From Micromonospora marina (GTDB lineage: Bacteria; Actinomycetota; Actinomycetes; Mycobacteriales; Micromonosporaceae), in NCBI RefSeq assembly GCF_900091565.1, contig NZ_FMCV01000002.1, forward strand, positions 248,001-312,000: DNA of 64,000 nucleotides, in the 5' to 3' direction. The notes below the pieces were generated by a model. That model was not told the DNA's origin. It searched no databases and worked only from the letters and a program-made list of their open reading frames with translations. Shown piece by piece: positions 1 through 8,543 of this stretch. The translations under genes and the position numbers were made by a program. Numbering within the stretch: position 1 is the first letter of the stretch; every line of letters begins with the position of its first letter.

Positions 1-115
1 TCGCGCGCAGCCGGGTGAGCCGGAGGTACGCCCGTTGCTGCGCGGAGATGATCTCGTCGGCGAGCTCGTCGGTGGTCGCCGTCCACACCGCGGCAAGGTC
101 GATCGCTCCGGTCAC
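1..115 (-). CDS. dnaA: Chromosomal replication initiator DnaA (N-terminal fragment)
   Basis: Only the first 38 codons lie in the window; the gene continues past base 1. The GTG start is the complement of 113-115 and the protein begins VTGAIDLAAVWTATTDEL, followed by an EIISAQQRAYLRLTRL helix. This matches the N-terminal domain (domain I) of actinobacterial DnaA, which contacts helicase and other DnaA molecules. DnaA is the AAA+ ATPase that opens oriC. Divergence from rpmH is the standard arrangement in Actinobacteria. In that order oriC itself lies on the other side of dnaA, outside this window. Identification rests on this short N-terminus plus synteny. Confidence 0.85.
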   Translation of the reverse strand, partial: MTGAIDLAAVWTATTDELADEIISAQQRAYLRLTRLRA

Positions 116-173
116 CGTCGTGCCACCCCCTCGCCTGCTCCTTCTCACGCCCGCCCGGACGGCTGACCGGTCG

Positions 174-193
174 TCATCCACAAGTTATCCACA
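174..193. promoter_or_regulatory. Two DnaA boxes in the dnaA upstream region
   Basis: Two adjacent 9-mers read TCATCCACA (174-182) and TTATCCACA (185-193); the second is a perfect classical DnaA box. They lie about 60-80 bases upstream of the dnaA start, where DnaA autoregulation is known in other bacteria. The rest of 116-480 holds no recognisable gene. Confidence 0.65.
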
Positions 194-480
194 GCCTGTG
201 TACCGACCGATTGTGGCCGCCCACCGGACGCGGGTCGGACCTGCCCCCCTCGATCCATGGAGGCGTTGAAGCGGGTTCACCGTGCCGAACGATTCAACAG
301 CGTGTCCGGTCTTGCCGATCGGCGACAAACCCCGAACCCCCGACGCCGACCGCAATCGCGCACGCTAACAGCGCGGACCCCACAGCATCAACCGGCGACA
401 CCCTGACGACCTTGGCAACATCAGTGAAAACCGCCCCTTCGGTCGCGCTTGCCCGCAGGTCGGGCGCCCGAGTGTGACGT

Positions 481-509
481 TTGACGGTCATTGCGCCCCT
501 GCGTAGGCT
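481..509 (+). promoter_or_regulatory. Promoter upstream of rpmH
   Basis: TTGACG (481-486) and TAGGCT (504-509) are separated by exactly 17 bases, a textbook housekeeping-sigma promoter for Actinobacteria. It points towards rpmH, leaving a leader of about 180 bases. A second -10-like TAGGGT sits at 536-541 without a clear -35. Confidence 0.65.
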
Positions 510-691
510 GGAGCGGCTGCTCTCTCGCCCTCTGCTAGGGTGATTGATGCTTGCTGTCCGTGGCTGTCACCCCGCATCACCGGGGAGCGTGTCACGGCAG
601 CGCCGATCGGAGGTCACCGACAGGTGATCTGAACCAGCACACGACCCCGGGCGATCCGCCGCGCGGGGCGTACGACAACGGAGAGCCTGAC

Positions 692-829
692 GTGAGCAAG
701 CGCACCTACCAGCCGAACAACCGCCGGCGCGCGAAGACCCACGGCTTCCGGCTGCGCATGCGCACCCGTGCCGGCCGCGCCATCATCGCGACCCGTCGCT
801 CCAAGGGCCGCGCCCGCCTGTCGGCCTGA
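692..829 (+). CDS. rpmH: 50S ribosomal protein L34
   Basis: A 45-residue, very basic protein starting at GTG 692 ([19 protein letters not shown]) and ending GRARLSA. This is the full-length L34 signature: the invariant KRTYQP start, an Arg/Lys-rich middle and a RR-KGR-RLSA tail. L34 is a structural protein of the large subunit. It lies immediately upstream of rnpA, as in nearly all bacteria. The start is set by the family N-terminus; an in-frame upstream extension carries no L34 sequence. Confidence 0.97.
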   Translation: MSKRTYQPNNRRRAKTHGFRLRMRTRAGRAIIATRRSKGRARLSA

Positions 830-863
830 CGCCGACAGGTCCGGTCCGGGGACGTGGGCAGTC

Positions 864-1277
864 GTGCTGGCCGCCGCGCAACGACTGCGGCGCAGTAGCG
901 ACTTCGCCGCAGCGGTCCGCGGTGGCCGACGCGTCGGCCGCGGTGCCGTCGTGGTCCACCTGACCCTCCCCGGATCGATCGGCACGACCGCGACACCCTC
1001 GCCGAAGCCGGCGCGAAGCAGCGGTGCGGAGACATCCGCACCGAGCCGCGCCGGCTTCGTCGTGTCCAAGGCCGTCGGCGGCGCGGTGGTCCGCAACAAG
1101 GTCCGCCGCCGGCTCCGGCACCTGGTCCGCGAGCGGCTGGCCGAACTGCCCGCCGGCACCACCCTCGTGGTACGCGCACTGCCCGCCGCCGCCGACACGA
1201 CGTACGCCCGGCTCGGGGCCGACCTGGACGCGGCCCTCGCGGCCGCGCGGGCCCCTCGGGGACGGCGGTCGCGGTGA
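864..1277 (+). CDS. rnpA: Ribonuclease P protein component
   Basis: About 137 residues from GTG 864. RnpA binds RNase P RNA and helps cleave the 5' leader from pre-tRNAs. The protein opens [21 protein letters not shown] and carries the basic RNR signature helix ([17 protein letters not shown]), the family's RNA-binding hallmark. The frame stays open upstream to 768, but that stretch overlaps rpmH and lacks family sequence. It sits 34 bases after rpmH, and its TGA overlaps the yidD start by four bases (GTGA), so the three are probably co-transcribed and translationally coupled. Confidence 0.95.
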   Translation: MLAAAQRLRRSSDFAAAVRGGRRVGRGAVVVHLTLPGSIGTTATPSPKPARSSGAETSAPSRAGFVVSKAVGGAVVRNKVRRRLRHLVRERLAELPAGTTLVVRALPAAADTTYARLGADLDAALAAARAPRGRRSR

Positions 1278-1561
1278 CCGGTCCGACGACGGCGGCTCGG
1301 CCGCGCACAACCGGTGCCCGCCTGCTGCTGGCGCCCATCATCGCGTACCGTCGGTGGATAAGTCCGGCTCTGCCGGCCCGCTGCCGGTTCTACCCGTCGT
1401 GCAGTGCCTACGCCGTCGAGGCGGTGTCCCGGCATGGTGCGCTGCGGGGAGCCTGGCTGACGGTCCGTCGGCTGTCGCGCTGCCATCCCTTCCACCCTGG
1501 TGGACACGACCCGGTTCCGGAGCCGGGCGACCGCCGCCGTTCCGACGTGACTGGAGCCTGA
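1274..1561 (+). CDS. yidD: Membrane protein insertion efficiency factor YidD
   Basis: A 95-residue protein from GTG 1274. It contains the YidD core: [27 protein letters not shown], then [13 protein letters not shown] and [14 protein letters not shown]. The conserved cysteines and the [10 protein letters not shown] motif are intact. YidD is a small membrane-associated protein thought to assist YidC-dependent insertion. The gene overlaps rnpA by four bases and its stop codon directly abuts the yidC GTG, so it is the middle gene of the rnpA-yidD-yidC operon. Confidence 0.93.
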   Translation: MTGPTTAARPRTTGARLLLAPIIAYRRWISPALPARCRFYPSCSAYAVEAVSRHGALRGAWLTVRRLSRCHPFHPGGHDPVPEPGDRRRSDVTGA

Positions 1562-2554
1562 GTGTTTAGTCTCGACTGGATCTACTACGCGATCTCGTGG
1601 ATCCTGCTGGCCTGGCACTCGGCCTGGGACGCCATCGGAGTGCCGGTCGGGGCCGTGATCGGTACGAACTGGGCCTGGATCCTCGCCATCATCTTCCTGG
1701 TGGTGACGGTCCGGGTGATCCTGTTCCCGGTCTTCGTCAAGCAGATCAAGTCGCAGCGTGCCATGCAGGCGCTCCAGCCGAAGGTCAAGGAGCTCCAGGA
1801 GAAGCACAAGGGTGACCGGGAGACGCTCCAGAAGGAGATGATGGAGCTCTACCGGAAGGAAAAGGCCAACCCGCTCATGGGCTGCCTTCCGATGTTCCTC
1901 CAGATCCCGGTCTTCCTGGGCCTGTTCCACACGCTGCGCCGGCTCAGCCCGGACAACCAGGGCAAGACCCTGTACGGCTGGACCGTCGACCAGTTCGACA
2001 GCGCCTCCAACGCGACGCTCTTCACCGCGCCGATCTCCGGCAAGTTCGGCTCCACCGCCGAGGAGCTGAGCCGGCTGGGCGCGAGCACCGGCACGGTCAA
2101 GGTGGTCGCTGGCATCCTGGTGATCATCATGATCGCCACCACCTACCTGACCAGCCGCCAGATGATCCTCAAGACCGGCTGGGCCGAGGACCCGCAGCAG
2201 CGGATGGTGCAGCGGCTGATGCTCTACGGCATCCCGCTGTCCCTGCTGGTCTCGGGCGCGATCTTCCCCATCGGTGTGATCATCTACTGGGTCACCAACA
2301 ACCTCTTCACGCTCGGCCAGCAGCAGTGGGTGCTGCGGAAGTTCCCGCCGCCGCCCACGGCCAAGAGCACCAGCGCCGCCCCCAGTAAGGGCCCGGTACA
2401 GCCGGCCAAGGCCGGTGGCCTGTTCGGCCGCAAGGCGGCCCAGCCGCCCGCGAAGGCTCCGGCAGCCGCGCCGAAGGTGGCCGGCCCGAAGCCGGGCGCC
2501 AAGCCGGTCAACCCGAAGAAGGGCGGCAACAGGCCCGCCAAGCGACAGGGCTGA
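1562..2554 (+). CDS. yidC: Membrane protein insertase YidC/Oxa1
   Basis: 330 residues from GTG 1562, directly after the yidD stop. The Oxa1/YidC core is present: an N-terminal hydrophobic segment (MFSLDWIYYAISWILL), a second helix at about 35-58, a charged cytoplasmic hairpin (KSQRAMQALQPKVKELQEKH) and further membrane segments in the second half. PLMGCLPMFLQIPVFLGLF is the family signature. Like other Gram-positive forms it lacks the large periplasmic domain of E. coli YidC. The last ~75 residues are a Lys/Pro/Ala-rich tail, probably cytoplasmic and ribosome-binding. It inserts membrane proteins with or without SecYEG. Confidence 0.96.
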   Translation: MFSLDWIYYAISWILLAWHSAWDAIGVPVGAVIGTNWAWILAIIFLVVTVRVILFPVFVKQIKSQRAMQALQPKVKELQEKHKGDRETLQKEMMELYRKEKANPLMGCLPMFLQIPVFLGLFHTLRRLSPDNQGKTLYGWTVDQFDSASNATLFTAPISGKFGSTAEELSRLGASTGTVKVVAGILVIIMIATTYLTSRQMILKTGWAEDPQQRMVQRLMLYGIPLSLLVSGAIFPIGVIIYWVTNNLFTLGQQQWVLRKFPPPPTAKSTSAAPSKGPVQPAKAGGLFGRKAAQPPAKAPAAAPKVAGPKPGAKPVNPKKGGNRPAKRQG

Positions 2555-2771
2555 GCCCGCCGGGCCACCGTTGCGATCCCGGCGGTGGCCCGTTCCGGCC
2601 GCGTGCTGCCTCCGAGGAGTCGGTGCCGCGCCGGAATCGCCGCGCGGAGCGCGGACACGGGCGAAACTGGCCCGTACAGACGTGCCCGAGGGCACCCGGC
2701 GAACCTCCCGCCGGCCCCGGGAGACCAGCGGACCCCGACGGTCCGGCCGAGCGAGTACGGAGATGAGACCC

Positions 2772-3353
2772 GTGACCGAGACCAGCATCCCCAGCGCCGA
2801 CCAGTCCCTGGACGAGGAGACCCCTGTCACCGCCGCCACCGAGACCGAGGACGCCGCGGGCGAGGCCCGGGAGAAGAAGGCACCGGCCGACAGCGACCTG
2901 TTCCGGCAGAGTGAGATCGCCGCCGACTACGTCGAGGGTCTGCTGGACATCCTCGACTACGACGGCGACATCGACGAGTTGGTCTCCGGCGGCCGTCCCG
3001 TGGTCGAGGTGGTCGGCGCCCGGCTCCAGAACCTGGTCGGCCAGCGCGGCGCGACCCTCGAGGCGCTCCAGGAACTGACCCGGCTGGCCGTGTTCCGTCA
3101 GACCGGCACCCCGAGCCGGCTGCTGCTCGACGTCAGCGGCTACCGGGCGGCCCGTCGCAAGGAGCTGGCCGCCGTGGCGAAGAACGCGGTCGAGAAGGTC
3201 AAGGAGCACGGCGAGCCGGTGCGCCTGGAGCCGATGTCCGCGTTCGAGCGCAAGTGCGTGCACGACGTGGTGAACGCGATGAGCGGGGTGGAGAGCGAGT
3301 CCGAGGGCGTCGAGCCCAACCGCCGCATCGTCGTCCGGCCGGCGGCGGACTGA
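2772..3353 (+). CDS. jag: KH/R3H RNA-binding protein Jag (KhpB)
   Basis: About 193 residues from GTG 2772, chosen because GGAG lies at a suitable distance; an ATG at 2763 is also in frame but too close to that site. An acidic ~45-residue N-terminus leads into a KH domain ([22 protein letters not shown]) and an R3H-type domain ([18 protein letters not shown]). Jag/KhpB proteins bind RNA and in other bacteria influence cell elongation and division. The gene almost always follows yidC. The Jag_N domain seen in Firmicutes is absent, as usual for actinobacterial forms. Confidence 0.92.
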   Translation: MTETSIPSADQSLDEETPVTAATETEDAAGEAREKKAPADSDLFRQSEIAADYVEGLLDILDYDGDIDELVSGGRPVVEVVGARLQNLVGQRGATLEALQELTRLAVFRQTGTPSRLLLDVSGYRAARRKELAAVAKNAVEKVKEHGEPVRLEPMSAFERKCVHDVVNAMSGVESESEGVEPNRRIVVRPAAD

Positions 3354-3358
3354 GGTCC

Positions 3359-4447
3359 GTGATCTCCGACGAGACGACGGCAGGAGCCGTGACCGGCCCG
3401 GGTGGCACGCCGCCCGGGCCGTCGGCTGTGCGCCCCGACAACACTGTCGACCCGGTCTTCTCCGACGACGACGGGCCGGCCGACCCGGCGTACCCGGGAA
3501 GGGCCGGTACCGACCCGGGCGAGCCCGCCTTCTCCGGCGGACCGGCGGTGGTGACCGGGGTGGAGCCCGCCGACCCGGCGGTGGACGTGACGCCTGCCTT
3601 CTCCGGTGAGCAGGCGGCGGACGTGACGCCGGCCGACCCCGCCGCGGTGGCCGACCCGGTCTTCGCGGAGCCGTCGGCGGACACACCGTCCCTCGTGGAC
3701 AGTGGCGCCGAGCCTGATCCGGCGTCGGCGACGCTGCCGCCCGAACTGGCGGAGGCCGCCCGCTCGTTGTTCGGGGACCGGCTCGACCTCGCCGCCGCGT
3801 ACGCCGAACTGCTCGCCACCGACGGTGTGGTCCGTGGCCTGATCGGCCCCCGGGAGACCCCGCGCCTCTGGGAGCGGCACCTGCTCAACTGCGCGGTGGT
3901 GGCGGAACGGATTCCGGAGGGCGCCCGCGTCATCGACGTCGGCTCCGGTGCCGGGCTCCCCGGTCTGGTGCTGGCGATCGCGCGTCCCGACCTCACCGTG
4001 ACGCTCGTGGAGCCGCTGGCCCGGCGTACCGCTTTCCTGATCGAGGCGGTGCAGCGTCTCGGCCTGACCCGGGACGTCCGTGTGTTCCGTGGGCGGGCCG
4101 AGGAGGCGGCGGCCGGCTCGCGTGACCGGGAGCCGCTGAGCGCCGACATCGTGACGGCACGCGCGGTGGCGCCGCTGGACCGGCTCGCCTCCTGGTGCCT
4201 GCCGCTCGTGGCTGCCGGCGGCCGGCTCGTCGCGCTCAAGGGCGCATCGGCCGCCGATGAGATCACCGAGCACGCCGAGGCCGTGATCCGCCTCGGCGGT
4301 GGTACACCGGAACTGCATAGATGCGGCGAAGGGGTGATCGAAGCCCCGGCGACGGTGGTCGAGGTGGTCCGGGAGCGCGTGGTCAACCCGCGCCGTCCGA
4401 AGAAGCCGAAGCGGTCGCGTGGCGGTCGCCGTCGCGGAGACCGCTGA
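3359..4447 (+). CDS. rsmG: 16S rRNA (guanine-N7)-methyltransferase RsmG with long N-terminal extension
   Basis: The C-terminal ~230 residues are RsmG/GidB, which methylates G527 of 16S rRNA using S-adenosylmethionine. The SAM-binding motif [20 protein letters not shown], the [17 protein letters not shown] signature upstream of it and [15 protein letters not shown] downstream are all clear. From the GTG at 3359 (CTGAGG just upstream, five bases after the jag stop) there is an extra ~125-residue Pro/Ala/Asp-rich N-terminus with recurring P-V/A-F-S/A and PADPA units. It has no known fold and is probably disordered. A downstream start (for example GTG 3388) would shorten it without affecting the core. 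The C-terminus is Lys/Arg-rich. Confidence 0.92.
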   Translation: MISDETTAGAVTGPGGTPPGPSAVRPDNTVDPVFSDDDGPADPAYPGRAGTDPGEPAFSGGPAVVTGVEPADPAVDVTPAFSGEQAADVTPADPAAVADPVFAEPSADTPSLVDSGAEPDPASATLPPELAEAARSLFGDRLDLAAAYAELLATDGVVRGLIGPRETPRLWERHLLNCAVVAERIPEGARVIDVGSGAGLPGLVLAIARPDLTVTLVEPLARRTAFLIEAVQRLGLTRDVRVFRGRAEEAAAGSRDREPLSADIVTARAVAPLDRLASWCLPLVAAGGRLVALKGASAADEITEHAEAVIRLGGGTPELHRCGEGVIEAPATVVEVVRERVVNPRRPKKPKRSRGGRRRGDR

Positions 4448-4464
4448 GCGGGTACGCCATTCCG

Positions 4465-4498
4465 CACGCCCCGTCCGGTCGTTGGACCGGTGGGCGTG
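4465..4498 (+). terminator. Hairpin after rsmG
   Basis: CACGCCC plus CCGGTC pair with GACCGG plus GGGCGTG around a GTTG loop, giving 13 base pairs with one small bulge. It starts 18 bases after the rsmG stop and lacks a long T-run, which is common for actinobacterial terminators. It probably ends the rpmH-rsmG unit before the parA promoter region (TAGGCT at 4546-4551). Confidence 0.55.
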
Positions 4499-4694
4499 AC
4501 GCGATCGATCGCAACCCGACATGGACCCACCGCGCCCGTCGGCCGTAGGCTGACCGCGCGTCGATAGTGTGGAACGGCGGTGCCGGGGCGGCACCCGAAC
4601 CCGACGGTTCCCGCCGAGCCGACTGCGCCGTGCGAGGCGCGGACGCGATTTCGACGGGTGCGGACCGACCATCCGGAGCGGGTAGGGATGACAG

Positions 4695-6029
4695 GTGCAT
4701 GACGACGGCAGGTACGACGATCCACGGTTGACCGGACCCGGAGGCCAGCCCTCCACCGACCCCGTTTCACGTGAAACCAACTACCAGGAGTGGACGGTGA
4801 ACGAGTCCGGCGAACCGTCCTCCTCGTACCCGGCTCAGTCGTCCAAGCGGCGGGAGCCGCCGGCCGGCGGGCCCGTGCGCCCCGTCTCGTCCGTGCCGGC
4901 GAACGTACCGCCGGCCCGCGACCCGCTCGACCCGGCCGACGGTCCGGTGAACGCGCCGACCCCGCGCCCGTCAGCGGTGCGGGCGAACGCCGCAGTGCCC
5001 ACCCGCTACGAACCCCAGCCGCCCGTCTCGACCGTGCCGTTTCAGGCCGCCCCCGAAGCCGTGTCGGCGTCCGACACGCCACAGGCAGACGGGTACGGGG
5101 ACGAGGTAGACGCCAGCACGTACGTTTCACGTGAAACCCCGACGCGCGAAGAGGATGATCCACCGTTGGCTATGGAGGCGATGCGCGCCGTGCAGATCCT
5201 GAATCCCAGTGGCGAGGTCACCATGCCGCGCCCCGACCGGACCCGGGTGATGTGCGTCGCCAACCAGAAGGGCGGCGTGGGTAAGACGACCACCACCGTG
5301 AACCTCGCAGTGGCGCTCGCGCTCCACGGCAACCGGGTGCTCGTGGTCGACCTTGACCCCCAGGGGAACGCCTCCACCGGTCTGAACGTGCCGCACCACA
5401 CGGGCGTGCCCGACGTGTACGACTGCCTGATCGACAGCGTGCCGTTGGAGGAGGTGGCCCAGGCGGTCGAGGGCATCCCCAACCTGTGGTGCGTACCGGC
5501 CACGATCGACCTGGCCGGCGCCGAGATCGAGCTGGTCTCGGTGGTGGCCCGGGAGTCGCGCCTGGCGCGGGCCATCGCCGCGTACCCGGGGCACTTCGAC
5601 TACGTCTTCATCGACTGTCCGCCGTCGCTCGGCCTGCTCACCGTCAACGCGCTCGTGGCCGCGCAGGAGGTGCTGATCCCGATCCAGTGCGAGTACTACG
5701 CGCTGGAGGGCCTGAACCAGTTGATAAACAACATCAACCTGGTTCGTCAGCACCTCAACCCGAAGCTCGAGGTCTCCACCATCCTGCTCACCATGTACGA
5801 CAGGCGTACCCGGCTGGCCGACGCGGTGGAGCAGGACGTCCGGAACCACTTCGGCGACAAGGTGCTCCAAGCCGTCATCCCCCGCAACGTGCGTGTCTCC
5901 GAGGCACCGAGCTACGGCCAGTCGGTGATGACCTACGATCCCGGTTCACGGGGAGCCACGAGTTACTTCGAGGCCGCCCAGGAGATCGCGGAACGAGGCG
6001 TCAAGGAGCCGGTGAGCCGGAATGCGTAA
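4695..6029 (+). CDS. parA: Chromosome partitioning ATPase ParA (Soj)
   Basis: 444 residues from GTG 4695 (MHDDGRYDDPRL). The ParA ATPase core starts near residue 182 with VMCVANQKGGVGKTTTTVN, the deviant Walker A motif (KGGVGKTT). Downstream are VLVVDLDPQGNAS (Walker A') and FDYVFIDCPPSLGLLT (Walker B). ParA is a dynamic DNA-binding ATPase that moves ParB-parS complexes. The first ~180 residues are Pro/Ser-rich and poorly conserved. Two parS sites are embedded there, both read in frame as VSRET. Later starts (GTG 4797, ATG 5173) are possible and would put one or both parS sites outside the coding sequence. Confidence 0.94.
   Translation: MHDDGRYDDPRLTGPGGQPSTDPVSRETNYQEWTVNESGEPSSSYPAQSSKRREPPAGGPVRPVSSVPANVPPARDPLDPADGPVNAPTPRPSAVRANAAVPTRYEPQPPVSTVPFQAAPEAVSASDTPQADGYGDEVDASTYVSRETPTREEDDPPLAMEAMRAVQILNPSGEVTMPRPDRTRVMCVANQKGGVGKTTTTVNLAVALALHGNRVLVVDLDPQGNASTGLNVPHHTGVPDVYDCLIDSVPLEEVAQAVEGIPNLWCVPATIDLAGAEIELVSVVARESRLARAIAAYPGHFDYVFIDCPPSLGLLTVNALVAAQEVLIPIQCEYYALEGLNQLINNINLVRQHLNPKLEVSTILLTMYDRRTRLADAVEQDVRNHFGDKVLQAVIPRNVRVSEAPSYGQSVMTYDPGSRGATSYFEAAQEIAERGVKEPVSRNA
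4764..4777. promoter_or_regulatory. parS site 1 (inside parA 5' region)
   Basis: Perfect 14-base palindrome GTTTCACGTGAAAC, the consensus ParB-binding site. It lies about 70 bases into parA and is translated P-VSRET-N. Confidence 0.92.
5124..5137. promoter_or_regulatory. parS site 2 (inside parA 5' region)
   Basis: Second perfect GTTTCACGTGAAAC, 360 bases after site 1. That distance is a multiple of three, so it is read in the same frame and again encodes VSRET. Confidence 0.92.
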
Positions 6030-6056
6030 TGCGGAGATGTCGCTGGGAGGCGTCGC

Positions 6057-7097
6057 ATGAAGAACCGTCCCCGCGGCGGACTGGGTCGAGGGCTCGGCGC
6101 CCTCATCCCCACCGGACCGGTACCGGGCGCCGAACCGGCCGCCGTCGAGCCGGAGACGCCGGCCGCGGCCGCGCCCTCGCCGGGCCCGGCCGCTGGTGCG
6201 ACCGCTGCCATCACCGGCGGCCTCGGAAGCATCTCGCCTCCGGCCGTCGAGCCTGAGCTTCAGCTGAGCCCGGTGCCCGGTGCCCGCTTCGCGGAGATCC
6301 CGGTCGACGCGATCGTGCCCAACCCGAAGCAGCCCCGGCACGTCTTCGACGAGGAGGCACTGGAGGAACTGAAGACCTCGATCCAGGAGGTCGGCTTCCT
6401 CCAGCCGATCGTGGTCCGCCAGCTCGACCCCGAGAAGTTCGAACTCGTGATGGGCGAGCGGCGCTGGCGTGCCGCCCAGGCGGTCGGCCGGGAGACCATC
6501 CCGGCGATCGTCCGGGACACGAAAGACGACGCGATGCTCCGGGACGCGCTCCTGGAGAACATCCATCGCGCCAACCTCAACCCGCTCGAAGAGGCGGCGG
6601 CGTACCAGCAACTGCTGGAGGAGTTCGGCGCCACGCACGAGGAGCTGGCCCGGCGGATCGGCCGCAGCCGCCCGCAGATCTCCAACACCATCCGACTGAT
6701 GAACCTGCCGCCCGCCGTGCAGCGCCGGGTTGCTGCCGGCGTCCTCTCCGCCGGCCACGCCCGGGCACTGCTCAGCCTGGACAACGCCGAGGCGCAGGAG
6801 GCCCTCGCGGAGCGGATCGTCCGCGAGGGCATCACGGTCCGCGGTGCCGAGGAGCTGGTGCACCTGGCGCTCGCCGATGAGCCGACGAAGACAGCCGCCG
6901 CCAAGCGCCGGCCGAAGCCGCACGCCCCGGCGCTCACTGATCTCGCGGACCGACTTTCGGACCGGTTCGACACCCGGGTGAAGGTCGACATCGGCCGCAG
7001 CAAGGGCAAGATCACGATCGAGTTCGCCACCGTCGACGACCTGGAGCGGATCGTCGGCATCATCGGCATGGGTGAGGACGCGCAGCCCGAGGCGTAG
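6057..7097 (+). CDS. parB: Chromosome partitioning protein ParB (Spo0J)
   Basis: 346 residues from ATG 6057 with GGGAGG seven bases upstream. The N-terminus [17 protein letters not shown] is the standard ParA-contacting start. The ParB/Spo0J CTPase domain follows (about 80-190), with [15 protein letters not shown], the GERRWRAAQ motif and [15 protein letters not shown] helix-turn-helix region that reads parS comes next (about 195-240, [16 protein letters not shown]). The C-terminal ~65 residues form the dimerisation domain. ParB loads at the six parS sites in this window, spreads, and recruits ParA and SMC. It lies 27 bases after parA, in one operon. Confidence 0.96.
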   Translation: MKNRPRGGLGRGLGALIPTGPVPGAEPAAVEPETPAAAAPSPGPAAGATAAITGGLGSISPPAVEPELQLSPVPGARFAEIPVDAIVPNPKQPRHVFDEEALEELKTSIQEVGFLQPIVVRQLDPEKFELVMGERRWRAAQAVGRETIPAIVRDTKDDAMLRDALLENIHRANLNPLEEAAAYQQLLEEFGATHEELARRIGRSRPQISNTIRLMNLPPAVQRRVAAGVLSAGHARALLSLDNAEAQEALAERIVREGITVRGAEELVHLALADEPTKTAAAKRRPKPHAPALTDLADRLSDRFDTRVKVDIGRSKGKITIEFATVDDLERIVGIIGMGEDAQPEA

Positions 7098-7115
7098 TCC
7101 CTTCTCCGGTCTGTT

Positions 7116-7155
7116 GATCCGGCCGCACCGCCCGACGAGGGAGTGCGGCCGGATC
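7116..7155 (+). terminator. parAB terminator
   Basis: A perfect 13-base inverted repeat (GATCCGGCCGCAC at 7116-7128, complement at 7143-7155) with a 14-base loop, starting 18 bases after the parB stop. It marks the end of the parAB transcript and the start of the parS island. Confidence 0.7.
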
Positions 7156-7315
7156 TGCGTCTGGGCCTGACTTCGGTGCCCTACCTCCCTCCGACTGGAG
7201 GCGGCCGGGTCGGCGCCGATCGCGTGGGACGGACGCTCGGCCGAACGGTTGCCGCCGAAGCCGCGGTCGCGGCGACCCGCGCGGCGAGCGCCACCAGCCT
7301 CAGCCGCAGCTCCCC

Positions 7316-7329
7316 GTTTCACGTGAAAC
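7316..7329. promoter_or_regulatory. parS site 3
   Basis: Perfect GTTTCACGTGAAAC in the gene-free stretch after parB. Confidence 0.92.
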
Positions 7330-7918
7330 CACCGGCAACGATCGCCAGGCCGCCGATCGCGGGGGCACGCGCCGGACGAGCCGGTTACGGCCAGCCGCGA
7401 CCGATGGGAGTCGGTGACGGGGCGGCAGCGGTGCGGGTCGGTGCCGATCGTGCGGTAGCGGTGGTAGCGGTGGAACCGGCTGGTTTCAGCGATGCAGCCG
7501 GGTCGGCTTCGACGGTTGCCGGAATCCGTCCCTTGATGGCCGGCTCGTTCCGGCCGACCGCTCGATCGCCAGCGACGAGGCGTTCCGGTGTTCTACCGAT
7601 CTGCGCTCTGCCGGGAAACCGAGTCGGGAGCGGCAGGAGCACTCGGACGGTGAACCTCGATCCTCGCTCGGCGCCCCCGCTCCTGATTGACCCGGCCGAT
7701 CCTGACGCCGAGCCGCGCACTACGACTTCGAACCATCGAGCCGGGGAGAAGAATCCCGGCGTCCGGGCGGGGCGCGGTCAGCGCTGCCAGCATCCATCAA
7801 GCCGCGGGTCCGGCCTACCCGCGCCTCTCGGGCTCCTGTGCACCGTGGGCTCCGCCTGGCGGGGATCGCACTTGCGCACCCCTCTGTCGGAGCTGACCGA
7901 GCCTGGAGACGGCCATCC

Positions 7919-7932
7919 GTTTCACGTGAAAC
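7919..7932. promoter_or_regulatory. parS site 4
   Basis: Perfect GTTTCACGTGAAAC, about 600 bases after site 3. Confidence 0.92.
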
Positions 7933-8261
7933 GGCATCCCGCTTCCGGCTCTCAGAGCCGCGGCCACGTGCACGTGATGATGAGCAGCAGGGCTGAGGGG
8001 GCCGGTCCGCTCGACCCGCGATCAGTTCCCGAAGGACGCCGTCGCCGCCGGGGCAACGGCCACCTCTCCAGCGGTGCCACTCCCATTGCCCCGACCCTGG
8101 CCGCCACCGCGAGCGTGCTCAACCGACGCCGGGAGCACCAAGGCGAAGGTCCGGCTGCCGACCGCCCAAGAAGCAATCCTCGGGTGCGGCCTACGACGTG
8201 CCGCGCCAAGCAGCCACATCAAGCGCCCGCGCCGCAGAGCGGGACGGAGCGCCGCGCCGCT

Positions 8262-8275
8262 GTTTCACGTGAAAC
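8262..8275. promoter_or_regulatory. parS site 5
   Basis: Perfect site; flanking T and A extend it to the full 16-base TGTTTCACGTGAAACA (8261-8276), the form usually given as the bacterial consensus. Confidence 0.93.
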
Positions 8276-8354
8276 ACGTACGAGAAGAACCGGCCACACC
8301 CGGTGCGGATCCGTCGCCGGATCGTTTGACGAACGGACCCGGAAGCCCCCCTGG

Positions 8355-8481
8355 TTATCCACAGCAGTTTTCCACAGGCACCCTCTGTTTCACGTGAAAC
8401 GAAGCGAGGAAACCCTTGCTGAGCAGTGCATGACGCGCTGTGCTGGTGATCTCGGCAGCCTGTGGACAACCCGGTGGACAA
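8355..8481. promoter_or_regulatory. DnaA-box-like cluster around parS site 6
   Basis: Four 9-mers resemble DnaA boxes: TTATCCACA (8355-8363, perfect), TTTTCCACA (8368-8376), and on the opposite strand TTGTCCACA (complement of 8461-8469, the actinobacterial consensus) and TTGTCCACC (complement of 8473-8481). They bracket parS site 6. The region lies about 8 kb from dnaA on the rpmH side, so it is not the usual oriC position. Confidence 0.6.
8387..8400. promoter_or_regulatory. parS site 6
   Basis: Perfect GTTTCACGTGAAAC, 125 bases after site 5 and flanked on both sides by DnaA-box-like sequences. Confidence 0.92.
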
Positions 8482-8543
8482 CCGGTGTGTGCCCAGTGGA
8501 ACGGGTAGGGACAGGCGTCGCCAACTCGGTTAGGGTCAGCGTC

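Larger units (their letters stand above)
7156..8543. other. Gene-free parS island downstream of parB
   Basis: About 1.4 kb without a credible gene. One plus-strand frame stays open throughout, but its translation is Arg/Ser/Pro-rich, low in complexity, without family resemblance, and the parS palindromes interrupt it as HVK or SRET. The region carries four perfect parS sites (7316, 7919, 8262, 8387) and a DnaA-box-like cluster (8355-8481). It looks like the main centromere-like region of this part of the chromosome. A small RNA within it cannot be excluded. Confidence 0.7.

Noticed and set aside
116-480. oriC between dnaA and rpmH
   Set aside because: Only two DnaA boxes are present and no AT-rich unwinding region; in Actinobacteria oriC normally lies between dnaA and dnaN, outside this window.
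614-2839. 741-codon open frame antisense to rpmH, rnpA, yidD and yidC
   Set aside because: Long antisense frames are expected in DNA with very high G/C third positions; the plus-strand genes have clear family signatures.
7143-8543. Long open plus-strand frame leading into the gene at 8544
   Set aside because: The translation is low in complexity, passes through a terminator hairpin and four parS palindromes, and shows no family sequence; the conserved protein starts at 8544 behind a leaderless promoter.
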